Notes under the pieces: model-generated
Databases searched by the model: none
Told to the model about the DNA's origin: nothing
Seen by the model: the letters and a program-made list of their open reading frames with translations, nothing else
Translations under genes and position numbers: made by a program
NCBI RefSeq assembly: GCF_000299355.1
Contig: NC_018664.1
Coordinates: 2,588,380-2,652,379 of the forward strand
DNA: 64,000 bases
Source of the DNA: Gottschalkia acidurici 9a
GTDB lineage: Bacteria > Bacillota > Clostridia > Tissierellales > Gottschalkiaceae
Reading direction: 5' to 3'
In this document: in pieces, positions 52,881-63,881 of the stretch
Layout of the letters: each line of letters begins with the position of its first letter
Numbering within the stretch: the first letter of the stretch is position 1

Positions 52881-54668
52881 CTAAAATATAATATTTAAAA
52901 GTGAGTTGGCTTTTTCTTTTCCATCAAAATTCGGATCGTCTATATATAGTGATATAAATGGTTCTTTTGATTTTTCATTTAAGTCAGCTATAGCTTCTTT
53001 CGATGGGAATCTTTCTGCACATACTTCATCTGAAGCTTCTACATATACTTCTACAAAGTTTTCTTTTCCAACTTGAGATTTTATATATTCTTTTTCTTCT
53101 CTTAAAAGATAGTTTGATGTAACTATAACTATGCTTCCCGTTTCACTAAGTATATTTGCTATCTTAGTCACTTCTTTTATTCCTTCTGAATCATTTTGAT
53201 TTGTTGCTACTTGATAGTAATCTAGATAGTATACATTTTTACCACTATCGAATAACTCTTTTTCTAAATTTACTGCTATTTCTCTTTTTCCGCATCCCGC
53301 TTTTCCAGTTAACCATACTACTTTACTTGTAGCCCCTAGTCTTTTCTCTCTATCTTGTCTAGTTACCAGTCTAGGTCTTACAGAGTGAACTTCTCCATCT
53401 ACTGATTTAAATTTCTTTTCAACCTCAAAACTGCTTCCTTTAGTTATTATTCCACCACCACTAACATCTAAATCATCTACTATTACAAATCTTCCTGTAC
53501 TTTGGATATTTTTAAACTCATCTAATGCTATTGGTTCTTTTGTTGTTATAGTTATTTCTGCTACGTCATTTCTTTTTACTCTTTCTCCATTTTCTATAGT
53601 TTCAAGAGTAGACGCATCTATAACCTTATTTATTTTTGCTATTTCACATTCTATTTCTAAAGTAGCAAGTTTTAATTTATATTTCTTATTTTTTACTAAA
53701 TCGTCTTTACCTAACCAAAACAAGTTACCACCAAATGTATCTGTCACTGTTGGTATATTATCTTTGTGAGATACTATCTCTCCTCTTTTGTAGAAAAACT
53801 CATCTTCAACTATTATACCCACTGACATTCCAGCACTTACTTCTTCTTTTTTATCTTTCTCTACCCAGTGCTCTATAGATTTCACTTTTGTAGTTTTGTT
53901 ACTTGGTAGTATAACTATCTCGTCTCCTACTTTTAAGCTTCCTGATTCTATTCTCCCTGCAATTATTCTTCTATGATCAAACTTATATACATCTTGTATA
54001 GGGAATCTTAATGGTTGATCTTCTATTCCTACTTCTTTTTCTATTATATCCATAGCTTCTAATATGCTTTCACCTTCATACCATGGCATTTTATCTGATT
54101 TGCTAGCTATATTTTCTCCGTGGAATGCTGAAACTGGAATATACTTCAACGGATAAACGCCTAGCGTATTTAAAAATCTATCAAAATCCCTTTTTATTTC
54201 TTCATATTTTTCTTCTGAGTAATCTACTAAGTCCATCTTATTTACTGCTACATAAACTTTTTGAATACCTAAAAGTGATAATATATATCCATGTCTTTTA
54301 GACTGTTCTTGTATTCCCTCATTGGCATCTACCATAAGTATTGCTGACTCTGCACTTGCTGCTCCCGATATCATATTTTTTAAGAATTCTTTATGTCCTG
54401 GAGCATCTATTATTATATAGTCTCTTTTTTCAGTCTTAAATTGAAGTCTTGTTGTATCTATAGTTATACCCTGCTTTTGCTCTTCTTCAAAAGCATCTAA
54501 TAGATATGAATATTCAAACCCTTTTCCTTTTTCTTGAGAAATTCTTTTTACTTTTTCTATAGCTCCGCTTGGTAATGAATCCGTATCGAATAAGAGTCTT
54601 CCAATAAGTGTTGACTTACCATGATCTACGTGTCCAACTACAACTATATTTAAACTTTCTCTATTCAT
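52881..54668 (-). CDS. cysNC: Sulfate adenylyltransferase large subunit with a degenerate APS-kinase domain
   Basis: A 595-residue fusion. The CysN GTPase part (1 to about 430) has [32 protein letters not shown] and [10 protein letters not shown]. The C-terminal CysC-like domain starts near [20 protein letters not shown]: the P-loop GxxxxGK is kept, but the following Ser/Thr is Arg, and the usual APS-kinase DGDNxR is replaced by LDYYQVATN. The kinase half is therefore probably inactive, and a separate cysC is present. CysN uses GTP to drive APS formation by CysD. Confidence 0.9.
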   Translation of the reverse strand: MNRESLNIVVVGHVDHGKSTLIGRLLFDTDSLPSGAIEKVKRISQEKGKGFEYSYLLDAFEEEQKQGITIDTTRLQFKTEKRDYIIIDAPGHKEFLKNMISGAASAESAILMVDANEGIQEQSKRHGYILSLLGIQKVYVAVNKMDLVDYSEEKYEEIKRDFDRFLNTLGVYPLKYIPVSAFHGENIASKSDKMPWYEGESILEAMDIIEKEVGIEDQPLRFPIQDVYKFDHRRIIAGRIESGSLKVGDEIVILPSNKTTKVKSIEHWVEKDKKEEVSAGMSVGIIVEDEFFYKRGEIVSHKDNIPTVTDTFGGNLFWLGKDDLVKNKKYKLKLATLEIECEIAKINKVIDASTLETIENGERVKRNDVAEITITTKEPIALDEFKNIQSTGRFVIVDDLDVSGGGIITKGSSFEVEKKFKSVDGEVHSVRPRLVTRQDREKRLGATSKVVWLTGKAGCGKREIAVNLEKELFDSGKNVYYLDYYQVATNQNDSEGIKEVTKIANILSETGSIVIVTSNYLLREEKEYIKSQVGKENFVEVYVEASDEVCAERFPSKEAIADLNEKSKEPFISLYIDDPNFDGKEKANSLLNIIF

Positions 54669-54683
54669 TTTACTGCCCCCTTT

Positions 54684-55484
54684 CTACATATAACCTTCTT
54701 TTCTTAGTTTTTCCATTGCATGAGCATCTTCTTGATCCTGTGCTCTTCCTGATCTCTCTGTTTCCTGAGTATTTCTAAGTTCTTCTATTATTTCATCTAA
54801 CGTGTTCGCTTCTGAATCTATAGGATTTGTACATGGTGCACATCCCAAACTTCTATATCTCTTACCTTCTTTAGAGAAATATAGGTCTATTATAGGTATA
54901 TTTTCTCTTTTTATATATTCCCATATATCTAACTCATTCCAATGTAGTATTGGATGTACCCTTATATGATTTCCTTTTTTAAAGTCTGTTTTAAATTGAT
55001 CCCAAAGCTCTGGTGGTTGATTTGCATAGTCCCACTCTGAGTCACTAGTTCTTTCACTAAACACTCTCTCTTTAGATCTAGAACCCTCTTCATCTCTTCT
55101 TATTCCTAAAATTAAACCTTCAAATTCATGATTCTTAACTACTTGATTAAGTCCTTCTGTTTTTAAAGCTTTACAGCAAACAAGTCTACCTTCATGTGGT
55201 CCCATACCTGCCTTTATTGCTTCTTCATTGGTATTTACTATAAGATTTAGATTTAGTTCTTTTGCCAGTCTGTCTCTATATTCAATCATTTCTGGAATCT
55301 TATATTTAGTATCTACGTGTATTAGCGGAAATGGGCAATGTCCATAAAATGCTTTTTGAGCTAACCACAACATTACTGTAGAGTCCTTCCCTATAGACCA
55401 TAACATTCCTAATTTTCCTAGCTTTTTATATGCTTCTCTTAAAATATATATACTTTGTGCTTCTAGTTGATCTAAATGATCCAT
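54684..55484 (-). CDS. cysD: Sulfate adenylyltransferase small subunit
   Basis: A 266-residue PP-loop enzyme that makes adenylyl sulfate (APS) from ATP and sulfate. The PP-loop is [20 protein letters not shown]; also [46 protein letters not shown] and [11 protein letters not shown] near the C-terminus. The preceding ribosome site is AAAGGGGGC, like others in this cluster. It pairs with CysNC encoded just downstream. Confidence 0.95.
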   Translation of the reverse strand: MDHLDQLEAQSIYILREAYKKLGKLGMLWSIGKDSTVMLWLAQKAFYGHCPFPLIHVDTKYKIPEMIEYRDRLAKELNLNLIVNTNEEAIKAGMGPHEGRLVCCKALKTEGLNQVVKNHEFEGLILGIRRDEEGSRSKERVFSERTSDSEWDYANQPPELWDQFKTDFKKGNHIRVHPILHWNELDIWEYIKRENIPIIDLYFSKEGKRYRSLGCAPCTNPIDSEANTLDEIIEELRNTQETERSGRAQDQEDAHAMEKLRKEGYM

Positions 55485-55498
55485 TTTTATAGCCCCCT

Positions 55499-56293
55499 TT
55501 AATTAGTTTCTAAGCCCCATTTTTGTCTTATTCTTTTTTCTATTTTTCCAAATACTATATTATCTAAAAATAGTCCTAATATTATTATTACTACCATTAC
55601 TGCTACTACTTGGCTTATATCAGCAAGGTCTCTTCCTACCATAAGAACTTGACCTAGTCCCGTAGTTGCACTAATCATTTCACCTGCAATAAGTGCTCTC
55701 CAAGCAAATGACCATCCTTGTTTTAATCCTGTAACTATAGACGGTAATGCTGCTGGAAGTGTTACATTAAAATATAGTTTCATTCCACTAGCCCCCATAG
55801 TTCTAGCAGCCTTCGCATATAAGGGATGAATATTCTTTATCGATGACTCTATTGCCATAGTTACTGCAAATGTTGATCCTATAGCTATAACAAATATAAT
55901 CGAACTTTCATCTATTCCGAACCAAAGTATTGAAAAAGGTATCCAACACACACTTGGTAATGTTTGAAGTCCTAGTATTAGTGGAGTTAGATTCTCATCT
56001 ATATATTTAAATTTAGCTATTATAAGCCCTAGTGCAGCTCCAAGTACTAGCGATATACCATATCCTACAAATAATCTCTTCATACTAGCTATTATAGCTA
56101 TCGCTAGTGTATTGGTTTTTCCAAGTATGAATAAACTTTCTATTACACTGAAGGGTGATGGAAATGTATATGGCTTCCATATTTTTAGTGTTTCTACTCC
56201 AAGTCTATAAGCCAACTCCCATATCATTATCAGTGCTATATAGAACACTATCTTTTTCAATATCCCAGTCGATGTCGTACTCTGATTTTGCAA
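55499..56293 (-). CDS. ABC transporter permease (SsuC/TauC type)
   Basis: A 264-residue permease with about six membrane segments and the EAA-like loop [20 protein letters not shown]. The start is TTG with AGGAGG 9 bases upstream, both inside the last 89 bases of the ATPase gene, so the overlap is real and translation is probably coupled. The family imports sulfonates, taurine or nitrate; here, within a sulfate-activation cluster and without a sulfonate monooxygenase, sulfate or an organosulfur compound is possible. Confidence 0.88.
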   Translation of the reverse strand: MQNQSTTSTGILKKIVFYIALIMIWELAYRLGVETLKIWKPYTFPSPFSVIESLFILGKTNTLAIAIIASMKRLFVGYGISLVLGAALGLIIAKFKYIDENLTPLILGLQTLPSVCWIPFSILWFGIDESSIIFVIAIGSTFAVTMAIESSIKNIHPLYAKAARTMGASGMKLYFNVTLPAALPSIVTGLKQGWSFAWRALIAGEMISATTGLGQVLMVGRDLADISQVVAVMVVIIILGLFLDNIVFGKIEKRIRQKWGLETN

Positions 56294-57044
56294 CTTTCTC
56301 TACCTCCTCTTTCAACTCTTTCATAACTTGAGAAGATATATATGCTAAATCTAAGCTATCAACTTTTCTAGGTCTTCCAAGTTCTATTTTAAATTCCTTC
56401 TTAACTCTTCCTGGATTTGCAGACATAACTATTATCCTATCTGCAAGAAAAACTGCCTCGTCTACATTATGAGTTACAAACACTATAGTCTTTTTAGTCT
56501 CCCACCATATTTTTTGAAGCTCTGTTTGGAGGATTGATTTAGTTTGACTATCCAAAGCTGAAAAAGGTTCATCCATAAGAAGTACTTCTGAATCTAGAGT
56601 AAGTGCTCTAGCAAGTGCAACTCTCTGTCTCATTCCCCCAGATAGTTCGTGTATATATGAGTTTTGGAATTTTGTTAGATGTACCATTTTCAAGTAGTGT
56701 ATTGCTTTTTCTCTTCTTTCTTCCTTAGGTACTCCCGCCATTTTCATACCAAACTCTACGTTATCTATAACTTTAAGCCAAGGAAAAAGTGCCGATTCTT
56801 GAAACATAACTGCTCTATCTACCCCAACTCCATTTATCTCTTTTCCGTTCAAATAAATCTTACCTTCTGTTGGTGTTTCTAATCCCGCTATTATATTTAA
56901 AAGTGTAGATTTTCCACATCCTGATGGTCCAAGTAAGCAAATAAATTCTCCTTTTTCAAAGTTAAGGTTCACCTCACTTAAAGTATGAGTTTCCTTTGTC
57001 TTACTAAAGAATTTTTTGCTAACCTTTTCTATCTTAATTCCCAT
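56205..57044 (-). CDS. ABC transporter ATPase (SsuB/TauB type)
   Basis: A 279-residue ATPase. Walker A CLLGPSGCGKSTLLNIIAGL, Q-loop VMFQESALFPWL, signature HELSGGMRQRVALARAL, Walker B VLLMDEPFSALD and the H-loop VFVTHNVDEAV are all intact. Start chosen at ATG 57044 (MGIKIEK), with AAAGGGGG upstream. It energises the permease encoded downstream. Confidence 0.94.
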   Translation of the reverse strand: MGIKIEKVSKKFFSKTKETHTLSEVNLNFEKGEFICLLGPSGCGKSTLLNIIAGLETPTEGKIYLNGKEINGVGVDRAVMFQESALFPWLKVIDNVEFGMKMAGVPKEERREKAIHYLKMVHLTKFQNSYIHELSGGMRQRVALARALTLDSEVLLMDEPFSALDSQTKSILQTELQKIWWETKKTIVFVTHNVDEAVFLADRIIVMSANPGRVKKEFKIELGRPRKVDSLDLAYISSQVMKELKEEVEKVAKSEYDIDWDIEKDSVLYSTDNDMGVGL

Positions 57045-57092
57045 ATAAAGACCCCCTTTCTGTATATCCACTTACAGTTTTATTAGCTCACT

Positions 57093-58133
57093 TTACTTTA
57101 TTTCTTTCAGTCCCTTAGAGTCTAGTACTTTATTTAATAAATCTAGATTAAATAAATTTGTTAAGTCGGGTTTTCTCCTTAAATAGCCAACTTCATAAGA
57201 AAGATCTACTATTTCCTTCACTGACTCTCGCTGTGGATCATACGTTATTACCAATCTATCAAATGCTCTATCTAATACATCTTTAGGCAGTGGCTTTTGT
57301 ATTAATTCTTGAAGTTGTTCATTTATAACCTTCTTTGCTTGATCGTTGTTTTTGTTTATATACTCAGTTGTTTCTATATGTGCTTTTAAAAACTTTTCTA
57401 TCAAGTCTGGATGATTTTCTACAAACTCTTTCCTAGCTATTATAACTGCTGATGAATATTCCCCTTCTCTCCAAGTCTCATCATAGTCTAATAAAATTTT
57501 TGCCCCTATTTCACTTTCTAATCTTGAACCCCAAGGTTCCGGTACAAAAGCTGCATCTATATTTCCTTCCTCTAGAAGCATCTTTATATCTGGATTTGGT
57601 GCTTGGACTACATCTACTGTTCCACCTCTTGCAGAATCTTTTAATCCATTATCTTTTAATAGTCCCCTTAAGCAAATATCTTGAGTATTTCCATACTGTG
57701 GTATGGCAATTTTTTTATGCTCTAAATCTTTTATGTCTTTTATATCTGTATCTTTACCTACTATCAATACTGCTCCTGCATTAGAAGCCCCAGATATTAT
57801 TTGTAAATCCCCTTTAGACACGGTATAACCGTTAACTGCTGGACCTGGACCAATATAGCCTATGTCTAGCTCTCCTGCAAGTAGTGCCTCTAGCTCCGAT
57901 GGTCCTGCATTAAATTGTTTCCAGTCTATAGTATATTCTTTCCCAATCTCTTTTTGAAAAGTTCCATTTCCTTTACCAACTAGTGCTTGAGTATGAGTTA
58001 CATTAGGGAAGAATCCTACCCTTACTATCTTAGACCCATCGCTTGAAGTCTTAGTTGATTCATCTGAGCAGCCTACCAAAGCTAGAGTAAGTATAACTAA
58101 GATAGTATAAACTAAAGATTTTCTTAACCTCAT
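57093..58133 (-). CDS. ABC transporter substrate-binding lipoprotein (SsuA type)
   Basis: About 346 residues. Lipoprotein signal YTILVILTLALVGCSDES, then the SsuA/NMT1-like fold: VRVGFFPNVTHTQALVGKG, FNAGPSELEALLAGELDIGY, IGPGPAVNGY, and VPEPWGSRLESEIGAKIL. Start at ATG 58133 with GGGGGC upstream. The protein resembles nitrate/sulfonate/bicarbonate-binding proteins; the exact anion is not determined. Confidence 0.92.
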   Translation of the reverse strand: MRLRKSLVYTILVILTLALVGCSDESTKTSSDGSKIVRVGFFPNVTHTQALVGKGNGTFQKEIGKEYTIDWKQFNAGPSELEALLAGELDIGYIGPGPAVNGYTVSKGDLQIISGASNAGAVLIVGKDTDIKDIKDLEHKKIAIPQYGNTQDICLRGLLKDNGLKDSARGGTVDVVQAPNPDIKMLLEEGNIDAAFVPEPWGSRLESEIGAKILLDYDETWREGEYSSAVIIARKEFVENHPDLIEKFLKAHIETTEYINKNNDQAKKVINEQLQELIQKPLPKDVLDRAFDRLVITYDPQRESVKEIVDLSYEVGYLRRKPDLTNLFNLDLLNKVLDSKGLKEIK

Positions 58134-58156
58134 TTTACTAGCCCCCAAACCTCTAT

Positions 58157-58471
58157 TTAGTACTTATTAGACTCATTTTTATCTATAGTTATCACTTGTC
58201 TTTCTCCATTTTTATCTACTATATGCCAATGCAAATAGTCATTTTCGTCCTTAGTATATAGGTATCCACCTTTACCCCCGATGTCTGCCCCTAGGTAGTA
58301 TTTTATGGCCTCAAACTTACATTCTTTAAGACAAGCTGTACATCCCCAACATTCTTTAGGATACTTTATAAATGCTTTATTATCACTATTCTTATATATT
58401 AAATTCCCTGGACAAACCCCTATACATTTATTGCAACCTACACACTTTTCTTTACTTATCACTATACTCAT
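58157..58471 (-). CDS. 4Fe-4S ferredoxin, AprB-like
   Basis: A 104-residue protein with two 4Fe-4S motifs: CVGCNKCIGVCPGN and CWGCTACLKECKFEAI, followed by a 50-residue tail (YYLGADIGGKGGYLYTKDEN) resembling the C-terminal part of the APS reductase beta subunit. Start at ATG 58471 (MSIVISKEK) with AAAGGTGAAG upstream; it overlaps the aprA-like end. It probably passes electrons to the flavoprotein encoded upstream. Confidence 0.92.
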   Translation of the reverse strand: MSIVISKEKCVGCNKCIGVCPGNLIYKNSDNKAFIKYPKECWGCTACLKECKFEAIKYYLGADIGGKGGYLYTKDENDYLHWHIVDKNGERQVITIDKNESNKY

Positions 58472-60143
58472 AGACTTCACCTTTTCCAATCAAATCTCTA
58501 TATTGTATTTTCACTTCACCATCACTATATACTGAATTTATATATTTTAAGAAGTTACTATCATCTTTGTTTGGATAATTTAGATTTTCTTGATAACTTC
58601 TCCATCTAGTTTCTTTTCTTGCTTTCAAATGATGGATTAATACTTTTGCTACTATAAGCCTATCTTGTATTTCTTGTATAAATAATAGTTCATGTAAATC
58701 ATTTGCCTTTAGTTTATTTGATAATCTTATAAGCTCCTCAATTTTATCTAAAGCTATATCTAATCTACTTTCGTTATATCCATAATTAGAAGATATCCCA
58801 CCAGCATATTCATCCATAACTTTTTGCATAGATTGTTCTACCTCTTCTATAGAATAAATACTCTCTTTATTTTCTAGGAACCCTTCTAGCTTACTTTTAA
58901 CTTTAATTATTTCTTCACTATCAGCTACTTCTACTTCTTTACCTCTTATATATTCTATTATTGATAATCCGGCTATTTCGCCTTCTGCAAAGCATCCTGT
59001 CACATATTTTTTAGGACTTCCTCCCGCTACATCACCCACTGCGTATAATCCTTTCAAAGTGGTTTTCCTATCTCTATCAACCCAATATCCACTCCCAGTG
59101 TGCCCTCCAACTATATATGGTTCTGTACCTTCTATCTCTATATTTTCTTCTGAAGGACCTATCCCATTTTCTAACCATTTTAGAGTTTGAGCTGGTGCCA
59201 TATTTAGATATGCCTTTAACAATTGTTCCTCTACATCTTTAGCTATCCCTTCTGTTTGTATGAAACATGGCCCATTTCCTATCCTATTTTCCATTATAGT
59301 TGAATGTAGTCTTACCGGAGTAGTCGGTTTTCCATAGCGTGAAACGTATTTTTCTCCATTAGCATTCACTTGTGATGCTTTTACCCCTTGAGCTACTGTA
59401 CCTGTTGGTGCTATAGTATCTTTACATCTTAGAGCTATGAATCTCATTTCAAATGAAGTCATTTCTGCTCCAGCTCTGATTCCCATTGCATATCCTGCAC
59501 CTGTATTAAATGGACTATACCACATTTTATGTCTCGAAAATCCTGGATTATTAGGTCTATATATTCCTGATGCTCCACCAGTTGCACAAATTACTCCTTT
59601 AGCATATATAACTAATAGCTTATTTTCATCTAATGAAAATCCATAAGCTCCTATAACTCTACCATCTTTAACTATATAATCTATGATATTTACTCTATTT
59701 AAAATTAGTATATTTTCTTTATTCTTTATTCCATCTACTAATATTGGCTTTATATTTTCACCATTAATTTTTATGCTTCTCTTACCCCTAGTCACATATT
59801 TTCCATTTTCATCTTTTAATATTGGTAATCCTAGTGACTCAATTTTTTCAGTTACACTATTTAACTTTTCTCCTATGGTATATACCAGATCTTCCCTTAT
59901 GACTTCTTCAAATTCTTTTTTTACGTATTCTACATAAGAATCAACAGTTTCATTTTCTGTTATATATGCGTTTAGTGCATTTACACCGGCTGCAAGACAG
60001 CCACTTCTTTTTATATTAGCTTTTTCAGCTATTATTACACTTGCATTGCTTTCTTCTGATATTGTAAGGGCTGCAAAGCATCCTGCAGTCCCTCCACCTA
60101 CTATTAAAATATCTGTTTTATACTCCTTTATATCTAAACTCAT
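58452..60143 (-). CDS. APS reductase alpha-subunit-like flavoprotein
   Basis: A 563-residue FAD enzyme of the fumarate-reductase/AprA type. FAD-binding [19 protein letters not shown], then [38 protein letters not shown], and near the C-terminus [20 protein letters not shown], typical of AprA. With the ferredoxin it should reduce APS to sulfite and AMP. This dissimilatory-type enzyme here sits with biosynthetic genes, an arrangement known from some Clostridia. It overlaps cysC by 4 bases. Confidence 0.9.
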   Translation of the reverse strand: MSLDIKEYKTDILIVGGGTAGCFAALTISEESNASVIIAEKANIKRSGCLAAGVNALNAYITENETVDSYVEYVKKEFEEVIREDLVYTIGEKLNSVTEKIESLGLPILKDENGKYVTRGKRSIKINGENIKPILVDGIKNKENILILNRVNIIDYIVKDGRVIGAYGFSLDENKLLVIYAKGVICATGGASGIYRPNNPGFSRHKMWYSPFNTGAGYAMGIRAGAEMTSFEMRFIALRCKDTIAPTGTVAQGVKASQVNANGEKYVSRYGKPTTPVRLHSTIMENRIGNGPCFIQTEGIAKDVEEQLLKAYLNMAPAQTLKWLENGIGPSEENIEIEGTEPYIVGGHTGSGYWVDRDRKTTLKGLYAVGDVAGGSPKKYVTGCFAEGEIAGLSIIEYIRGKEVEVADSEEIIKVKSKLEGFLENKESIYSIEEVEQSMQKVMDEYAGGISSNYGYNESRLDIALDKIEELIRLSNKLKANDLHELLFIQEIQDRLIVAKVLIHHLKARKETRWRSYQENLNYPNKDDSNFLKYINSVYSDGEVKIQYRDLIGKGEVYEYSDK

Positions 60144-60742
60144 ATCGTATTCTCCTTAAGCTCTAAATATTCTATGATTTTATCTATACAAGTATCGATA
60201 TCTTCAACATCTGTCTCTAAGATAATCTCTGGATTTTCTGGCTCTTCGTATGGAGAATCTATCCCTGTGAAATCTTTTATTTCACCATTTCTTGCTTTTT
60301 TATAAAGGTTCTTAGGATCTCTCTGCTCGCAAGTTTCTAGTGAGCATTTTATATATACTTCTATGAAGTCTTGTTTTAAAAGATTTCTTACTTGTAGTCT
60401 ATCTTCTCTTAAAGGTGATACAAAAGTTCCAAGAGTTATAATTCCCGAGTCTACAAATAGTTTTCCTACTTCACCTATTCTTCTTATATTTTCCTTTCTA
60501 TCCTCAAGGCTAAATCCTAAGTCCCCATTTAGTCCATGTCTTATGTTGTCTCCATCCAATACATAAGTAAGTTTACCTTTTTTATATAATCTTTCTTGAA
60601 GTGCATTAGCTATAGTTGACTTTCCAGATCCAGATAAACCTGTAAACCATATAAGAGTTCCTCTTTGTCCTAGTAACTCTTCTCTATCTTCTCTATTAAT
60701 ACTTGAACTATGCCAAACTACATTGTCTGAAGTAACTGCCAT
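60140..60742 (-). CDS. cysC: Adenylyl-sulfate (APS) kinase
   Basis: A 200-residue kinase making PAPS from APS and ATP. P-loop [37 protein letters not shown], the lid region and [20 protein letters not shown] are intact. It should compensate for the degenerate kinase half of CysNC. Since an APS reductase is also encoded, PAPS may have another use, such as sulfation. Ribosome site AAGGGGGG. Confidence 0.95.
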   Translation of the reverse strand: MAVTSDNVVWHSSSINREDREELLGQRGTLIWFTGLSGSGKSTIANALQERLYKKGKLTYVLDGDNIRHGLNGDLGFSLEDRKENIRRIGEVGKLFVDSGIITLGTFVSPLREDRLQVRNLLKQDFIEVYIKCSLETCEQRDPKNLYKKARNGEIKDFTGIDSPYEEPENPEIILETDVEDIDTCIDKIIEYLELKENTI

Positions 60743-60764
60743 ATTCCCTATCCCCCCTTTTTAC

Positions 60765-62360
60765 TTAATCTACTTTATATGCTTCAACTAAGTTTTTGAT
60801 ATCCTCTTCTTTTTCACTAAGAAACTCATTAAAGTCACTATATCCACTCTTCTTTTTCAATACTGCAAGATCATACAAGAATTGTGGTATTCTTTTACTT
60901 AGTATATCTGAGTGTCTAGTTGCTAATTTGGCATCCGTTCCTACTCTTCCCCCAAAATAAACTGAATATATAGAAACTAACTCACCATCAATCTTTTTTA
61001 GCTTCCCTGAAAATCCTATATCCCCTCTCAGATGTTGACCACATGAACTAGGGCAACCTGATATATATAGTTTAGGAAGTTGATCTTTTATGTCTTGTTC
61101 TATGTTCTTAAACTTAGTTAGAATACTTTGAAGTAATTTTTGTGATGATCCTATCCCTGTTCTACAAGTATCTGCTCCTACACAAACTAATGAATTGTCT
61201 ATATCATATTCAGATGCAAATGGAGCTATTATTTCTAGTAACTTCTCTGAGTCATTTCCTTTTAGTCCTCTTACTACAAACCCTTGCGTTGGTGTTATTC
61301 TTAAAGTAACTTCATAGTCTAAATTATCTATAAATCTAATTACCTTATTTAAGTCTGTAGTATTTATTTTCCCTCTTCTAGGGTGTATATAAATTGAGTA
61401 GATACCATCATATTTAGTCGGTATTAATATTTTACTTCTTATATTAGTCTCTACCCCATCAGTACTATTTTGTAATTCCTCATATTTTTTATTTAACTCA
61501 TCTATATTTAGCGTCAGATCCTTCTCTCTAGCTTCCTGCACGTATTTATTAAATCTATTTTTAAATTCTTCCTCTCCAAGCTTAGTAACTAAATGTCTTA
61601 ATCTTGCTTTAGCCTTATTCTCTCTATTCCCTTCATTGAAGAAAAATTCTTTTACTGCCTCAACATAGTATAATATGTCTTTAGGCTCTATGGATTCTTC
61701 TAGCTTTAATGATAGTCTTGAACCTCCACCAAATCCTCCTCCAACATATACTTCAAATTTTTCTTTTCCATCTTCTATCTTTGCTATAAATCCTAGATCT
61801 GCAAAAGTAGAATTCCCCGTATCTTCATCTGTATTTGAATATGATATTTTAAGTTTTCTAGGAAACTTTACACTATTTTCGTCTTTAACTATATAGTTTG
61901 TGCTTTCTAAAGCATATGGAGTAACGTCAAATTTCTCTCCTAATTCTACTCCTGAAAGAGGTGAGCATGCCACATTTCTAGCTGCATTTCCTCCAGTTCC
62001 TACTGTGTATACGTCTACTTTTTTAAGTTCTTCCATAATTTTTATAGTATCTTCTAATTCTACTTTATGAAATTGTATGTCTTGTCTTGTTGTAAATCTA
62101 ATTTGTCTTTTTGAATATTTATTAGCTATCTTACTTATGGCTTTAAGTTGCTTTAATGTGATTAATCCACCCGGACTTCTCGGTCTTACCATATAAGTAA
62201 TACTACTTCTCTCCTGATAAACTCCTACAGTGGCCCCGAAACTTTTGAAATTAAGCTTCTCTTCACCTTTTTCACTATATTCTTTTATCTTTAGTCTAAA
62301 ATTTTCTATATAATCATCCGCATAATCTGGTGGTACGAACACGACAATCAGCCCCTTCAT
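60765..62360 (-). CDS. Ferredoxin-type sulfite (or nitrite) reductase
   Basis: A 531-residue sirohaem/4Fe-4S enzyme. The two half repeats show YMVRPRSPGGLITLKQLKAI and RQIRFTTRQDIQFHKVE, then the cluster cysteines CVGADTC and SGCPSSCGQHLRGD. Sulfite is the likely substrate given the neighbours. Its sirohaem could come from the precorrin-2 branch encoded at the left. The start is uncertain: ATG 62360 has a poor ribosome site, while AAGGGG lies 9 bases before an in-frame GTG at codon 7. Confidence 0.9.
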   Translation of the reverse strand: MKGLIVVFVPPDYADDYIENFRLKIKEYSEKGEEKLNFKSFGATVGVYQERSSITYMVRPRSPGGLITLKQLKAISKIANKYSKRQIRFTTRQDIQFHKVELEDTIKIMEELKKVDVYTVGTGGNAARNVACSPLSGVELGEKFDVTPYALESTNYIVKDENSVKFPRKLKISYSNTDEDTGNSTFADLGFIAKIEDGKEKFEVYVGGGFGGGSRLSLKLEESIEPKDILYYVEAVKEFFFNEGNRENKAKARLRHLVTKLGEEEFKNRFNKYVQEAREKDLTLNIDELNKKYEELQNSTDGVETNIRSKILIPTKYDGIYSIYIHPRRGKINTTDLNKVIRFIDNLDYEVTLRITPTQGFVVRGLKGNDSEKLLEIIAPFASEYDIDNSLVCVGADTCRTGIGSSQKLLQSILTKFKNIEQDIKDQLPKLYISGCPSSCGQHLRGDIGFSGKLKKIDGELVSIYSVYFGGRVGTDAKLATRHSDILSKRIPQFLYDLAVLKKKSGYSDFNEFLSEKEEDIKNLVEAYKVD

Positions 62361-62470
62361 TCGTCAATCTTTTTAAATCGCATCAGAATACTGTGCTTTA
62401 ATACTATAAACAGTATATACTACTATTGAAAATATTGCCACACCTTTTTTGAAATTATTTTATAAAAAAT

Positions 62471-62530
62471 AAAAAACTCTTAACATTACAAAGCTTCTAT
62501 CGTTGAAATTTTGTAAATCAAGAGTTTTTT
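62471..62530 (-). terminator. Terminator after the coiled-coil gene
   Basis: On the minus strand AAAAACTCTTGATTTACAAA pairs, with a few mismatches, with TTTGTAATGTTAAGAGTTTT and ends in a T-run. It separates the coiled-coil gene from the sulfite reductase gene, whose promoter must then lie in 62361-62470. Confidence 0.75.
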
Positions 62531-62543
62531 ATTTAATATTATA

Positions 62544-62873
62544 TTATTTAGTAGCTTTTAATTTTCCTATATCCCCTAAGTTCATAGCCGTTATTTGTTG
62601 AATATTACTTAAGTCATTTCTAAGCTCTTTAATTTCTTCTTCTATACGATCTATTTTATCTGTAGAGTTTGGTAGTATATCTGTTGTTCCTATATTTATG
62701 AATATTGCTTCATCCATTCCCATCCTATCTTCTTCCATGCTCATAAATGGCAATTCTTCTCTTAATTCTATATTCTCTATTTTCATAGCAAGCAAGTCTA
62801 TTTTTCCAGCGATAATCTCTACTTTGTTTGTAAGTTTTTCTAATATTTCTATTATTTTATCTTCTCTACTCAT
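62544..62873 (-). CDS. Coiled-coil protein, unknown
   Basis: A 109-residue hydrophilic protein. Two heptad-like helical parts (IIEILEKLTNKVEIIAGKID and KIDRIEEEIKELRNDLSNI) flank a middle rich in Met and acidic residues. No membrane segment, no recognised family. It is monocistronic with its own terminator. Confidence 0.65.
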   Translation of the reverse strand: MSREDKIIEILEKLTNKVEIIAGKIDLLAMKIENIELREELPFMSMEEDRMGMDEAIFINIGTTDILPNSTDKIDRIEEEIKELRNDLSNIQQITAMNLGDIGKLKATK

Positions 62874-63293
62874 TATTACACCCCTTTTTCTTCTGTTCGT
62901 TTTACTTCATGTTTTCATTATATATTATAAGTTTAATACTCTCAACATTATAAGCATATTATTTTAATTTCAATGAAAGCCAATGTTTCATTAATTTTTT
63001 AATTTAAAAACTATGTTTTAATTGAATATTAAAAATTTATTTTCTATCAAAAGCACACTACGATATGAGTCATATAGGCAGATTTAGTGGACAGTTGAAC
63101 TTAATGGTTTTACGCCTAAATATCTGTGTTATTTTTTATTGTCTCAAATGACTACAACTATTTGAAACGAATAAAGGAGTTGTTAAAGTTAAGAACTTTA
63201 TAGTCCTATACATTATATTAAGATTAATACTATAATTTAATATATGACTGTTATAAAATAAGGATTTATCTTAAGTGTTAGTGGAGGTACTGT

Positions 63294-63842
63294 ATGATTA
63301 TTGAGAATAAAAGAATAGACGGAAAAATTTTAACATGGATACTTCGTTGTCCATTAAAAGACGATGCGATTGAATTATCTAATTTAAGAATTAAGATTGA
63401 TGGGGAAACAGAAAATCTTGATAGAGAACCTGGTGAGGACTTATTAACAGCAGAAGATTTTGAAAAAATTATTTATGAAGACTCAATATCTCCCCAAAAT
63501 ATATTTTTAGTTGCAGAGATAGAAGGCAAAATAGTTGGGTTTACTCGTTGCCAAGGAAGTAAGTTAAGCAGATTTAAACATAAAGTGGAATTTGGGTTAT
63601 GTATATTGAAAGAATATTGGGGATATGGAATTGGTAAAGTAATGATAGAAAATATTTTGATGTGGGCAGATATTACGGGAATTAAGAAAATTTCATTAAC
63701 TGTAGTACAAACAAATACGAAAGCTATTCAATTATATAATAAATATGGATTTGTAGAAGAAGGATTATTAATAAATGACCGTGTTCATAAGGGTGGAAAC
63801 TATTATAACACTGTTATAATGGCAAAAATATTAGAGAATTAA
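63294..63842 (+). CDS. GNAT-family N-acetyltransferase
   Basis: A 182-residue acetyltransferase. The acetyl-CoA loop is seen around LKEYWGYGIGKVMIENIL (about residues 109-126), the C-terminal motif is TNTKAIQLYNKYGFVEEG. GGAGG lies 6 bases before the ATG. It resembles RimJ/RimL-like or spermidine acetyltransferase-type enzymes; the substrate is unknown. The 420 bases upstream (62874-63293) show no gene. Confidence 0.9.
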   Translation: MIIENKRIDGKILTWILRCPLKDDAIELSNLRIKIDGETENLDREPGEDLLTAEDFEKIIYEDSISPQNIFLVAEIEGKIVGFTRCQGSKLSRFKHKVEFGLCILKEYWGYGIGKVMIENILMWADITGIKKISLTVVQTNTKAIQLYNKYGFVEEGLLINDRVHKGGNYYNTVIMAKILEN

Positions 63843-63881
63843 TTTTTACAATTTAAATATAATACTCTTAAAAACAAATTT

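Noticed and set aside
62874-63293. A gene or RNA in the gap before the last acetyltransferase
   Set aside because: No frame with a start and ribosome site, no terminator-linked structure and no RNA-family landmark was seen.
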